Positions 11,163 to 20,475 of a stretch of 64,000 bases of DNA are shown in pieces. The DNA is from Stromatinia cepivora (Eukaryota; Ascomycota; Leotiomycetes; Helotiales; Sclerotiniaceae). The stretch spans positions 930,001 to 994,000 of the forward strand of contig RCTD01000023.1 of assembly GCA_014898415.1 (NCBI GenBank). Reading direction: 5' to 3'. Below the pieces are notes generated by a model, which saw nothing but the letters and a program-made list of their open reading frames with translations, did no database searches and was not told the DNA's origin. Numbering within the stretch: position 1 is the stretch's first letter; each line of letters begins with the position of its first letter. Made by a program: the position numbers and the translations under genes.

Positions 11163-12127
11163 CACTCGGCCGAATCTGATTCTTCGTCCTCATCCTCCTC
11201 GGGTATCGTTTCCTTTTCCTCGATTTGCTTAATCTCCTCCGTAGATCCCAACGATACAGATGTATTTCGGTTCATCATAATAGGCGGATCGATATCATTT
11301 GGTCGCCAAGTTGTGGTAGCTGGTGATTGCAAAGTCTCCAATTTATGTGTGGATTCTCTACGAGAATGACGACTCGGAAAACGGCGCAGCGCTCCAGGTT
11401 GAGTTGTCGGAATTCTGTAGTATAGTTATTGTTGCGAAAGTGTGTGCCTCTTTAGGAGTGCCCGCAGTTGGCACGACAGGCTCGGGTGCTTTCTTGGCTT
11501 CGGGTTTGGTAGTACTAATTAATACTTCTGTTGCCTTCTTGCTCAAGTCCTTTGCCTTCTGTGCCGCTTCTTGAGTTGCTTGTCGCATGGCTAATGTGAT
11601 AGTCGTCTCGGCAGTCCCAGAAGGAGGTTTCGATCCGACAGATTTGGATGCCGACGCCGGAGGAGCAGCAGGAGCAACAGCCGGCTTGTTATTCTCTTGG
11701 GTATTTGTTGGGGCTTTTGCTTGGATTGCTGGATTCGCACCCGGACCCGATACAGGCACAATCTTTATATGTTGCTTTAATTCGCCGTACTCGTTCCAAT
11801 CCTCAATCTCAACGAGATCCTAACATTGTTAGCCGCATCCTCTTTATTTGACTTCTAACATACACCAAGAACCAGCCCCATTTGGACCAAGCCTGGAATC
11901 TTTCTAGCACGCCCTGATTCATCTTTACCAGCTCTGCGACCCCATAGCATTCGTGCCTTTTCATCCGTCGCAATGTCAAGCGCTTTGAAAGGGATTCTGT
12001 TTGCTTTTAAGATAGTCTCTAATCTCGATGTAGCCGTAACAATGTGCGATGAGCCAGAAGTCAATGACGTATACAAGTAAAGAGCAGGATCCGTAGAATA
12101 AGATGTAGAAGCAGAAGACGAAGCCAT
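11163..12127 (-). CDS. SH3BGR / glutaredoxin-like protein with a frame break near its C terminus
   Basis: Exon 1 is 12127-11864 (ATG at 12127). A 44-nt intron (donor GTATGT, acceptor GTTAG) leads to exon 2 from 11819. The first ~110 residues resemble a thioredoxin-fold SH3BGR/glutaredoxin-like domain: LYLYTSL at the start, KIPGLVQMG in the middle, then VEIEDWNEYGELKQ. There is no CxxC, so redox catalysis is unlikely. A Pro/Ala linker and a charged helix (TLAMRQATQEAAQKAKDLSKK) follow. This frame stops at 11360-11358. From about 11425 a +1-shifted frame reads coherently (YYRIPTTQPGALRRFPSR, then ... TTTWRPNDIDPP) to an acidic tail (PEEDEDEESDSAE) ending with a TGA at 11165-11163. I see no GT donor of the right phase. 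The break may be a sequencing indel, an unusual intron or recoding. It is divergent from the lyase gene. Confidence 0.7.
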
Positions 12128-12492
12128 ATCTGTAATTTTCAAAGGCTGAAGTGCGGAATGTATTATCTAGCTGAAGAAGATGTGAACTCGTTGTCGGTGG
12201 CGAGAGTGATGGGTGAAGATGAGGAAGGAGCTGGTAATTTCCCGTTTAAATAGTTATGGTTAGAACTTCATAGGAGGAATTTAGGTATTCATAAAAGCTT
12301 CATGGACTCCCAAATGGCATAAATCTGAGATGGTTAATGGCAGGAGTATTCAAGGACCGTGAATGTCATTTCTGTTGGGCGCATTGTTTCAGGGTCAAGC
12401 TTATCTGCATTTTGATAAGAGCTCAAATCTGGTGATCCCGAGGTGAGCGAGCGTTGCCAAGCTCCATCAATACCTTCACATAACAACAAACA
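12128..12492. promoter_or_regulatory. 365-bp divergent promoter region
   Basis: The short gap between the start codons of the SH3BGR-like gene (-) and the 2-hydroxyacyl-CoA lyase gene (+) means the two share regulatory DNA. No TATA box or named operator is obvious. The lyase ATG has an A at -3 (AACAATGAC), a good fungal start context. Confidence 0.45.
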
Positions 12493-14424
12493 ATGACAAC
12501 CCACAGTGGAGCTCAATTAATAGCCCAAACCCTCAAAGACCTTGGGGTTGAGGTCATATTTGGTCTGGTTGGTATACCGGTAGTACAAATTGCGGAGGAA
12601 GCAATTGCTTTAGGGATTCGATTTATCGCATTCCGAAATGAACAAGCCGCAAGCTATGCTGCCACTGCGTATGGGTACTTAACAGGACGGCCTGGAGTTT
12701 GTCTTGTTGTCGGGGGCCCGGGGGTCCTTCATGCAATGGCAGGCATAGGTAACTCATCTGCCAATGCCTTCCCAATGCTTTTACTCGCAGGCTCGAGCGA
12801 AACACATTTGGTAACGAAGGGAGCTTTTCAAGAGCTTGATGCTATATCTCTGTTGAATTCGTACACGAAGATTGCTATACGATCGAGCCTCAATACGATA
12901 TCACATTCAATCACGACAGCTTATAGAACATCGTGGTATGGAAGGCCCGGAACTGGTTTCATTGACTTACCCGCAGATATTATACAAGAAGAAGGACAAT
13001 ACATATCAACACAAATAGTGGCTGCAGCACCACGGGCTGCAGGAGATGCCGAACTTATACAAAAGGTTGCACAATTACTCAAGTCTGCAAAAGCACCACT
13101 TGTCATTGTTGGAAAAGGTGCCGCATACGCTCAAGCCGAAACTATAATACGACAATTGATCGACCAGACCAATATCCCTTTTTTACCGACTCCCATGGGA
13201 AAGGGAGTTTTGCCTGACTCTCATCCATCCAACACCGCAACATCTAGATCCGCAGCACTTAAAGGCGCCGATGTTGTTCTCGTCCTCGGTGCACGACTCA
13301 ACTGGATACTTCATTATGGCGAGGTACCAAAATACAATGCGGATGTAAAGATTGTCCAGGTTGATATATCAGCAGAAGAAATTGGAAGGAATAATGGTAA
13401 TGCTGAACTTGGAATAATTGGTGATATCAATGTGGTTGCCAGACAATTAACTGATGCTCTTCGCGGATGGCAATATGATACATCTTCAGCATACGTGAAA
13501 ACCCTGAAAGCAAGTGCCAGCAAAAATGAAGCTGCCGCTGCTAAGTCTGCGAAGATGGATAAAATCCCGATGACATATGGCAGAGCTTTCGATGTAATCA
13601 AAGAGACCATCCACAAATTATCTCCGCCCAGAGATGGTGGCGTCGTTTATGTGTCCGAAGGAGCAAACACAATGGATATTTCACGCAGTGTATTTCCCGT
13701 TGAACATCCAAGATTGCGTCTTGATGCTGGCACACATGCAACAATGGGCGTTGGTTTAGGCTATGCAATTGCAGCTCATTGTGCGTATAATTTGCCCTTG
13801 CCGGAAGCGCAAAGTGGACCACACTCTTCTGCCAAAAAGGTTGTTTGTCTAGAAGGCGATTCTGCTTTCGGATTTTCACTGGCAGAAGTTGAAACCATGG
13901 CGCGGTATGGAATGGATATCCTTATCTTTGTCATGAATAATGGTGGAGTGTATCAAGGCGATAGCGAAAGTTCAGACGAGTGGCTGAAATTGCAAAAGAA
14001 TAGTGAAGGGGGTTCAAAGGGAGGCTTACGAAGTACAAGTTTAGGATGGGAAGTTGGCTATGAGAAAGTTGCGGAGATGTGTGGTGGAAAAGGTTATCTA
14101 GTCCGTACTCCAGATGAACTTGCTAAAGCTACAGAAGAGGGATTCAAAGCGAGTGCTCCGGTCATTGTAAATGTTATTATAGAGGCGGGAGCACAGAAGA
14201 CTTTGGTGAGTAATCCCGCAATAATTATTCATGATCTTCCTGCTAACCTGTTGGGAGGAATTCGCATGGCAGCAAGATTCGAAGAAGAATTCAAAAAAGG
14301 CAAAGCTGTGAGGACGTTTGAGGATATTTCGCTGAAGCAGGGGTGGCTGTCTATGGCTTTGGAATCACCATTTGGGCCAATCGGGAAGGTGCATGAACCG
14401 ACTCAACATTTGATGCAAGTATAG
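12493..14424 (+). CDS. 2-hydroxyacyl-CoA lyase (HACL1 / oxalyl-CoA decarboxylase type, ThDP-dependent)
   Basis: Uninterrupted 643-residue ORF with the three-domain layout of thiamine-diphosphate enzymes: pyrimidine-binding domain (about 1-175; catalytic Glu50 in FRNEQAA), central domain (about 190-330) and pyrophosphate-binding domain (about 385-580). The cofactor/Mg motif starts at LEGDSAFGFS (about 453-462) and ends at VMNNGGVYQG. GDS in place of GDG, together with the NNGGVYQG ending, is characteristic of the HACL/Oxc branch. These enzymes cleave 2-hydroxyacyl-CoA to formyl-CoA plus an aldehyde shortened by one carbon (fatty acid alpha-oxidation) or decarboxylate oxalyl-CoA. Homologues are usually peroxisomal, but the C terminus (LMQV) is not a standard PTS1. 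It runs about 60 residues longer than human HACL1, mostly at the C-terminal end. Confidence in the family is high; the exact substrate is not settled. Confidence 0.92.
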   Translation: MTTHSGAQLIAQTLKDLGVEVIFGLVGIPVVQIAEEAIALGIRFIAFRNEQAASYAATAYGYLTGRPGVCLVVGGPGVLHAMAGIGNSSANAFPMLLLAGSSETHLVTKGAFQELDAISLLNSYTKIAIRSSLNTISHSITTAYRTSWYGRPGTGFIDLPADIIQEEGQYISTQIVAAAPRAAGDAELIQKVAQLLKSAKAPLVIVGKGAAYAQAETIIRQLIDQTNIPFLPTPMGKGVLPDSHPSNTATSRSAALKGADVVLVLGARLNWILHYGEVPKYNADVKIVQVDISAEEIGRNNGNAELGIIGDINVVARQLTDALRGWQYDTSSAYVKTLKASASKNEAAAAKSAKMDKIPMTYGRAFDVIKETIHKLSPPRDGGVVYVSEGANTMDISRSVFPVEHPRLRLDAGTHATMGVGLGYAIAAHCAYNLPLPEAQSGPHSSAKKVVCLEGDSAFGFSLAEVETMARYGMDILIFVMNNGGVYQGDSESSDEWLKLQKNSEGGSKGGLRSTSLGWEVGYEKVAEMCGGKGYLVRTPDELAKATEEGFKASAPVIVNVIIEAGAQKTLVSNPAIIIHDLPANLLGGIRMAARFEEEFKKGKAVRTFEDISLKQGWLSMALESPFGPIGKVHEPTQHLMQV

Positions 14425-14874
14425 ATATAAGCAGTGATACCTTTTACCTTTCTAATCTTCGCAAAGCCTTTCTTGTTCTGTTGCAATACCATTATTCAGG
14501 GTGCAAATGCAGGTTCACGTTGAGGGGTAATTTTCCTTTATGTCATTTGAAAGAGCCTCTGCAACAAGCTGCAAATAAGTTCAAAGATTGAAACATGCAG
14601 TAGACCCATGGTACATATTCCTAGTTCTATGTACAGGAATAATTTAATCCTTGTTCTCCACTTATTTTTGTTCTTTATGTTGTTCTCAGGACTCCTGTAC
14701 TGTTTATTGGAATGAGATATCTGTATAACGATTAGAATGTGTTTAAATGTATCCTTGATCACCATTTGTTTCCTTAGCCACATATCCTTTCTTCCATCAC
14801 GCATATCGCACATTGATACATCAGCTCAACTTTATGAATTTGAGTACATAACTCCCTTCATCAACCCAACCTCA
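14425..14874. other. Intergenic between two + strand genes
   Basis: 450 bp holding the lyase 3' flank and the leader of the next gene. The frame of the downstream ORF is open back to 14737, but that segment reads as a leader rather than conserved protein (see next entry). Confidence 0.35.
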
Positions 14875-16080
14875 ATGTGCTGGCCCGCTCTCTACACTAT
14901 ACGCAAAAAGAAAGCCAAAGGCAAAATGATTAACCGTCCCAAGTCTCCCAAAGATAAATATCAATCCGAACGGACTATTCGTTTCGATACTGTCCCTCCT
15001 CCTTACCGATCTGCATATGTTGTTGAGCCAACCCTCGTTCCTCTCAATCCTTACCAGGAAAATATGTATTTTGCCCAAGAACGGGAACGAGAGCGAGAGC
15101 GAGCACTAGATCAGGAAAGGGAAAGGGCACGAGAAAGAGGAAGAAGACCTAGTTGCTCAGATTTATTCCATAACATCGATGTCATACAACGGCTAGGCGA
15201 AAGATTTAGGGGGTTGAATACGACGTTTTCCCATCCACCACCACCACCACCACCACCACCTTCGAACTCAAACTCGAACGCAGGCAACAATAATTCCTCA
15301 AGTGCCGGTAATAACAATACCCCTGCCACAGCCCAAGCAAGCCAGAATTCTTCGGATACAGCAGCATTAGCGGCCAGGATCAAAGAATTAGAGAAAGAGA
15401 AGGAGATAGCGCGGGAAAAGGAGATTGAGAAGTTAAATGGTGGATTGAATGGGGTTAGGGGTGATATTAAAGGTTTACAAATGAAATCTGAGAGGGAGGA
15501 AGGTAGAAGAGAGGGTAGGATGGAAGTAATGGGAATCAAGATTTCAGATGCTGGTGCCGGACATATTTTTGGCGAATCCTGGCTCCACGCAAATGGAGAC
15601 CTTAATCGCAGTTTCCCCCAAACCCGTGGTCAAGATCGAGAGGCGGAGAATACGAATCGAAGAATCGAAGCAGAACACAGGGGAAGAATAGATGACGACT
15701 TACTTCTCCGCAGAATCAATGATAAATTTTCCGAGGGGAGAATCGATCGCATGGTGGATGCGGAGAGGTTTCGAGATATGGTTGCTGCGAGGGAGAGGGA
15801 TAATGAGAGGGGATTTAGGATGAATAGATTTGAGGAGAGAGTTGAAGGGAGGGTAGAGAGGGTGGAGGATCGTGTTGAGAGGATTGTGGAGAGGGAGATG
15901 GGGAGGATGGGTGAGGGTGAGCGGGAAAGAGAACGGGATAGGAGAGAAAGAAGTGAGGTTGGCAGAGAAAGATATGCGAGACCGAGAATTTTGAGAGAGA
16001 GGGAGAGGGAGAGGGATTGGGAGTATGGATATGAGAATGGATCGGGATATGGGGGTATTAGATACCGGGGATATGTTTAG
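14875..16080 (+). CDS. Arg/Glu-rich coiled-coil protein with poly-proline tract
   Basis: Single exon. I place the start at ATG 14875 (MCWPALYTIRKKK), giving 401 residues; an in-frame ATG at 14737 would add 46 residues of low-complexity leader-like sequence. The order is: basic N terminus, RTIRFDTVPPPYRS, a dense ER/RE repeat near residue 65, nine consecutive prolines near residue 123, Asn/Ser runs, then long charged helices (KELEKEKEIAREKEIEKL; RMVDAERFRDMVAARERD; repeated RVERVEDRVERI) and an Arg/Glu-rich end finishing GGIRYRGYV. It looks like a coiled-coil, RNA- or cytoskeleton-associated scaffold. No catalytic domain is visible. The repetitive codons make the ORF length less informative, so confidence is moderate. 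Confidence 0.65.
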   Translation: MCWPALYTIRKKKAKGKMINRPKSPKDKYQSERTIRFDTVPPPYRSAYVVEPTLVPLNPYQENMYFAQERERERERALDQERERARERGRRPSCSDLFHNIDVIQRLGERFRGLNTTFSHPPPPPPPPPSNSNSNAGNNNSSSAGNNNTPATAQASQNSSDTAALAARIKELEKEKEIAREKEIEKLNGGLNGVRGDIKGLQMKSEREEGRREGRMEVMGIKISDAGAGHIFGESWLHANGDLNRSFPQTRGQDREAENTNRRIEAEHRGRIDDDLLLRRINDKFSEGRIDRMVDAERFRDMVAARERDNERGFRMNRFEERVEGRVERVEDRVERIVEREMGRMGEGERERERDRRERSEVGRERYARPRILRERERERDWEYGYENGSGYGGIRYRGYV

Positions 16081-16757
16081 GTGAGTTGCCTGGTGGCTAT
16101 TTGCTAGAGTTTTGTTATTGGTGATAGATAGCGGTAGATTATTCTTTTTAGAATTCATTTGATTTGGTCAAAATTTGTTGAAAGTGGAGTATGAGAGATA
16201 AATGCATCAAGTGAATCATCGTTATGATTTTCGTATTAGCATACTTCATCTGGTGTACTTCGGAGACGTGGTATCATTGTTTGAACTTTGAAGTACTGCC
16301 CAGCGGCTAAGAATAGCAGTGCTATTGCTAATATCACGTCCCTCGATCGTAGCACTAGTAGTTGCTTGCATTTGGTCCGAAGTTATATGGATGAAATGAG
16401 TTAGTAATTTGATATGTTGGCGCATCGTTCAGATAGTTGAATGTGGTTGTTTTTTATTATTTGCTTGGGATTCCCACCAGATCTCAATATCCACAAGCCG
16501 TCTTGATTTTATCATTCAGACCCTTTTCATGCTCGCAACAGAATGCACAGTGGGATCATTCATGGAATACCAAATGAAGTAAATTATTATATATGAAGCA
16601 ATGCCCTCAGAACTCCTTCTCGAATTCATTCGTATAGACTCCTCAAATTATATGGATCGCAAATGGCAAGTGTAGTGTTGTGTGAAATAATTCATACCAC
16701 TCCGGCCCGCACATGTCAATTATCCCTCCCATAAATGGTCCTACCATAAACCACATA
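16081..16757. other. Intergenic, convergent
   Basis: 3' flanks of a + strand and a - strand gene. Only short ORFs of no recognisable content. Nothing else seen. Confidence 0.4.
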
Positions 16758-18880
16758 TCAAAAATTCCAAGCGCCAGGCATTTGTCTTTCAGGATGCTCA
16801 ACCATATCCCAAAATTCGGCGAGTCCGCCCTCACACATCCATTTATCCTCCAGAGTGAACCAGAGCTGCCAGTCGCTTTTCTTCGGTCCGTATGTAAAAC
16901 TGATCAATCTCCAGTACAATGTCTGAATTAAATAGCCGCCGCGACGTTCCCCAAAAAAGTAAGAGTAAATTCGATCATAATCGTACACCCTCTTTTCCCA
17001 CTGACCATATTCAATGAGATCAATCCCTGCAGACGCAAGCCGATTGAGCCACATTCCAATGGCACATCTGACAATTGGCTCAAAGACACCACCATTGCCC
17101 TCTTGGTATAGAGGATCGCGGAGGTTCATATAATCAAGGACCCCCGATATGATTTGATCATGGAGACTATGACGATAGCCTTCGTATGTGGTGCCGAAAT
17201 GGTGAACCTTTGAGCCAGCAAATATTATATCATCTATGAGACCGAGAATATCCTTCAAACAATCCTTATCGCTTATGCCCACATCATCACCATCATCAAA
17301 CGTGATTTTCAGCATTCCATTAACATTAGTGTCGGCCAGTTTATTCTGCAGTCCCAATGCTCTCAACAAAAATTGTGGAAACCCATATAGAGTGCTTTCC
17401 AGTAATTCGGAATATTCCAATTGATTCAAGTTTCGAACACAAGTTTGCATATCCATCCCGGCAAGGGCTGACGATACGAAACTCTTTATATCTCGTGTCA
17501 ATATGCAGTTTCCCGATGATATCGATCTAGCTACTACTAGCATAATTATTGCGCGTTCCCGATGGCTTCGTTCATGAATGGGATTCTCGCTTGAGTGGAG
17601 TAGCCATCGGAATATCTCAAAAGGGAAGTAGAGCCCGAACGCTTGAATTGAAGGACTGGTTGATAACTCATCAATGATATCACAATCGGTCCTGGAAACC
17701 AAGTAACGCATCGTTTCAGAAGCATTTTGAGCCGTTAAAGATGTGCGAAGGCAATCCCCCCATGCAAAACTGGAAACTTTATAAGTGACTGCAGCTGTGG
17801 TGTAATTTTGAGAAAACGATGTAATGTACTTACCGACCATAATTATCCTCTGCATTTGGATCTGCGCCTTGATCTATCAAAAACTGACATGTTTCATATT
17901 CAAGCATGTATGCTGCTTGCTTATCAAATCAGTATGACTATTTCCAAGACAGCAAGGAAAAGTTCCCTACGTGAAGAAGAGTACGCCCGAAAGGATCTAC
18001 ATCGAACGGGCTTGCCTGCCGTGTCTCGAACAATTGTTGCATACCAACAATGTCTCCCCCTTCGACTAATTTTATTATTGGCGCATCCTCAGAAACAACG
18101 TTGTATGTCCTCAAAGTGAATGCCCACCCAGAAGTTGATTGTCGATAGCCACAAAGCTCCCATACACCTGAGAAAAAAGGGAGTCTGAGCTTCGCGTTTA
18201 GAATCTTCCGGTGTTTTGATAATGCGTTTGTGGCGCTGGATATTGAAGTGGCATCTTTTGTAGTTGATGCATTAGAAGTATTGTTTATAGATGTCTGGCA
18301 TTGAATTGTGGAGGTAGTTTTAGCCGAGTTGACAGTCTGCAAAATAGTCCGAACATCCACGATCTGGGTGAATTGCAGCATAGCTAGTTTCACTTGTTCA
18401 TCATGTCTCGATTTGCTCAAACTCCTGGTACCAAGTCAGACCTTCCCATCAGAAATGAGGACGGTAAACATACGCAATACAACTGTGATGTGACATCATC
18501 AACAACATATTCGCTCTTTCTAGTCTTTTCTCCATTTTCTCAAGGAATTCTCTCTTCAGTACTACTTTCACACATGCCCATTTCCTCTTACTTTGCATTT
18601 CCCTTTCCATCTCATTCATTACATCATTCAATATACGCATTCCTTTCTTGCATAGTTGAAGTGATTTAACGGCGGCAGGAGACGCGGTGTTACCTCCAAG
18701 GCCCTCTTCAATTTCCGCTACCACCACTTGCATTGTATCGAGCTCATCTAGGATATGAAATATTTCTTCTGGTGCATCTTTAACCGAGTCCCAAAAAGAT
18801 TTGAGTTTGAAGATGCCATCGCCTAACTGTATGGCAAATGATGCAATACCAATTGCACTGCCAACGACACCTAGCTCCAT
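16758..18880 (-). CDS. HeLo-like domain plus ankyrin-repeat protein
   Basis: Four exons on the minus strand: 18880-18474, 18424-17971, 17919-17834 and 17769-16758 (652 residues). Introns are 49, 51 and 64 nt. Each junction keeps the frame; donors are GTATGT, GTAGGG and GTAAGT. Residues 1 to about 125 begin MELGVVGSAIGIASFAIQLG and continue LKSFWDSVKDAPEEI, a typical start of fungal HeLo-like / NLR N-terminal domains that act as membrane-targeting cell-death or signalling modules. After a Ser/Thr-rich linker, residues about 240-315 hold ankyrin-type repeats (FGRTLLHQAAYM, CQFLIDQGADPNAEDNYGR). The C-terminal 330 residues are helical-looking and unrecognised. No Walker A motif of a NACHT/NB-ARC domain is visible, so this is not a complete NLR. 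The family link points to fungal self/non-self recognition; the role is inferred. Confidence 0.8.
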
Positions 18881-20475
18881 GGTTGACAAAGTAGGTCTTG
18901 AAAAAATCGTCGCTGAAAAATAGAAAAAGAAATGGAAAAGAAAGAAAGCCAGCCTCCCTTGAGAATATATCACTTTTGCTCGATACTCAACGGTGCACCG
19001 CCTCAAATCCAGTATGAGTGCATTCATTACCCAACGTCCTGCACATTGGACAAGCGATCTCTTCTATAGCGAAACAAATCTAATCAACAGACAAAACAAA
19101 GAAGGCTTGCCATTAATGCCTGAAACCGTATAGAGCTACGCATAGATCCACTCAACTTTTTGATGTCTTCCAATGAATGTCTCCAGATATCGGCAATCAT
19201 ACCCAAAGCACCAGGGATGATGCAGCCAAAATCTTGACCGAGTCTGCAGGTTTCCGTACCTGTAACCTCACAGCCCCTTTATCCAGTAACACCACATTGA
19301 AAAAAAGGTGCGTCGCACAAAGCCTTGTCGTCCTTGGCCATAAGCTAGTACTGAATATATACCAGCAGCCTGTTCAGAAAGTATGATGGGGTAGCCGCAA
19401 CGTTTCCAATGGTCCGGACTTCAGATCAGCAATTGGGAGTTTTGGTCTCCTGAATTCCATTGAAATATTCAAGTTGTTTGGAAGGTTGAATTCATTTCAA
19501 ACATTAACTTGATTTCAAACATTAGAGTTCACATCTACTCTACTGATCCGGACTATTTGATTCCCTCTCCGATCATAAAATATTCGTACTTATCAACTTC
19601 ACATCTACCATCCTACTAAACAGACGACCTCACTCGAACTCCTGAGTCCCTTAAAACTTAAATATCTAGTATATAATCACAAAATCCAGAAAAGTTCAAT
19701 CCAATTCAATCCATTCCATCCCATCCAACATAATCGACATCCGATCCAGAAAATTGCTTACAAACAAATGAAATCCTGATGCTACTCCATACCTTCAATA
19801 TCTATTAGACATTCCAAATACTTCTATCGATAGTACGAACTACCAATCAGCCTAGCTCAACCCACAACTCATTAACAACAAAACCTCCCGAGTAGCTCCT
19901 TAGCAATAAAGTACTCTACAGGTGATTTGAAAGACTTCGAAACAGGAAATTTGAGTGTAATTGAAATGATATTCAAGAGGGTATAAAGACCGCTAATCCT
20001 ACAACCCCCTCTCTAATATTCTAGATTCTTTATATGGTAAAGAAGACATTAATATAAATTTCATTATCACGTTTGATTATAAATAATAGCTCAACAAATA
20101 TAGAGTTATTGAAACGGAGAGAGGGAAATTATAGATAAAAGATAAAGTAAAAAAAGAAAAAGTAAAAAAAGAAAAAGAAAAAAAAAAGAAAACACGGTTT
20201 TGAGATTTGAAGAAGCTGGTTTATATGTTTATATATTTGTATCAATTAAATATATAATACTTTTATTAGAATGAATATTCTAATACTCTAATACTCAATA
20301 AAGACAAATGAATAAATCAATAAAAAAGCGAACTACAATTCTAATATACATTACCAATCCCCCACACACATCACCAATCCTATACAAACCACCCATCTAT
20401 CCGCACAAAACAAACCGCAAAATTTTACCAAAATTTTCCATCTTCATTCCAATGTTATTTTCTATATAATTTTTG
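18881..20475. other. Intergenic, AT-rich
   Basis: 1.6 kb upstream of the HeLo-like gene and downstream of the DUF6590 gene. It holds A-rich purine runs (AAAAAGAAAAAG-like, 20140-20190) and many short T/A tracts. The ORF at 19177-19386 has no recognisable content. No transposon end or RNA gene is seen. Confidence 0.4.

Noticed and set aside
15111..15539. Minus-strand ORF with poly-Gly/Ser
   Set aside because: Antisense of the poly-Pro and coiled-coil coding region of the plus-strand gene.
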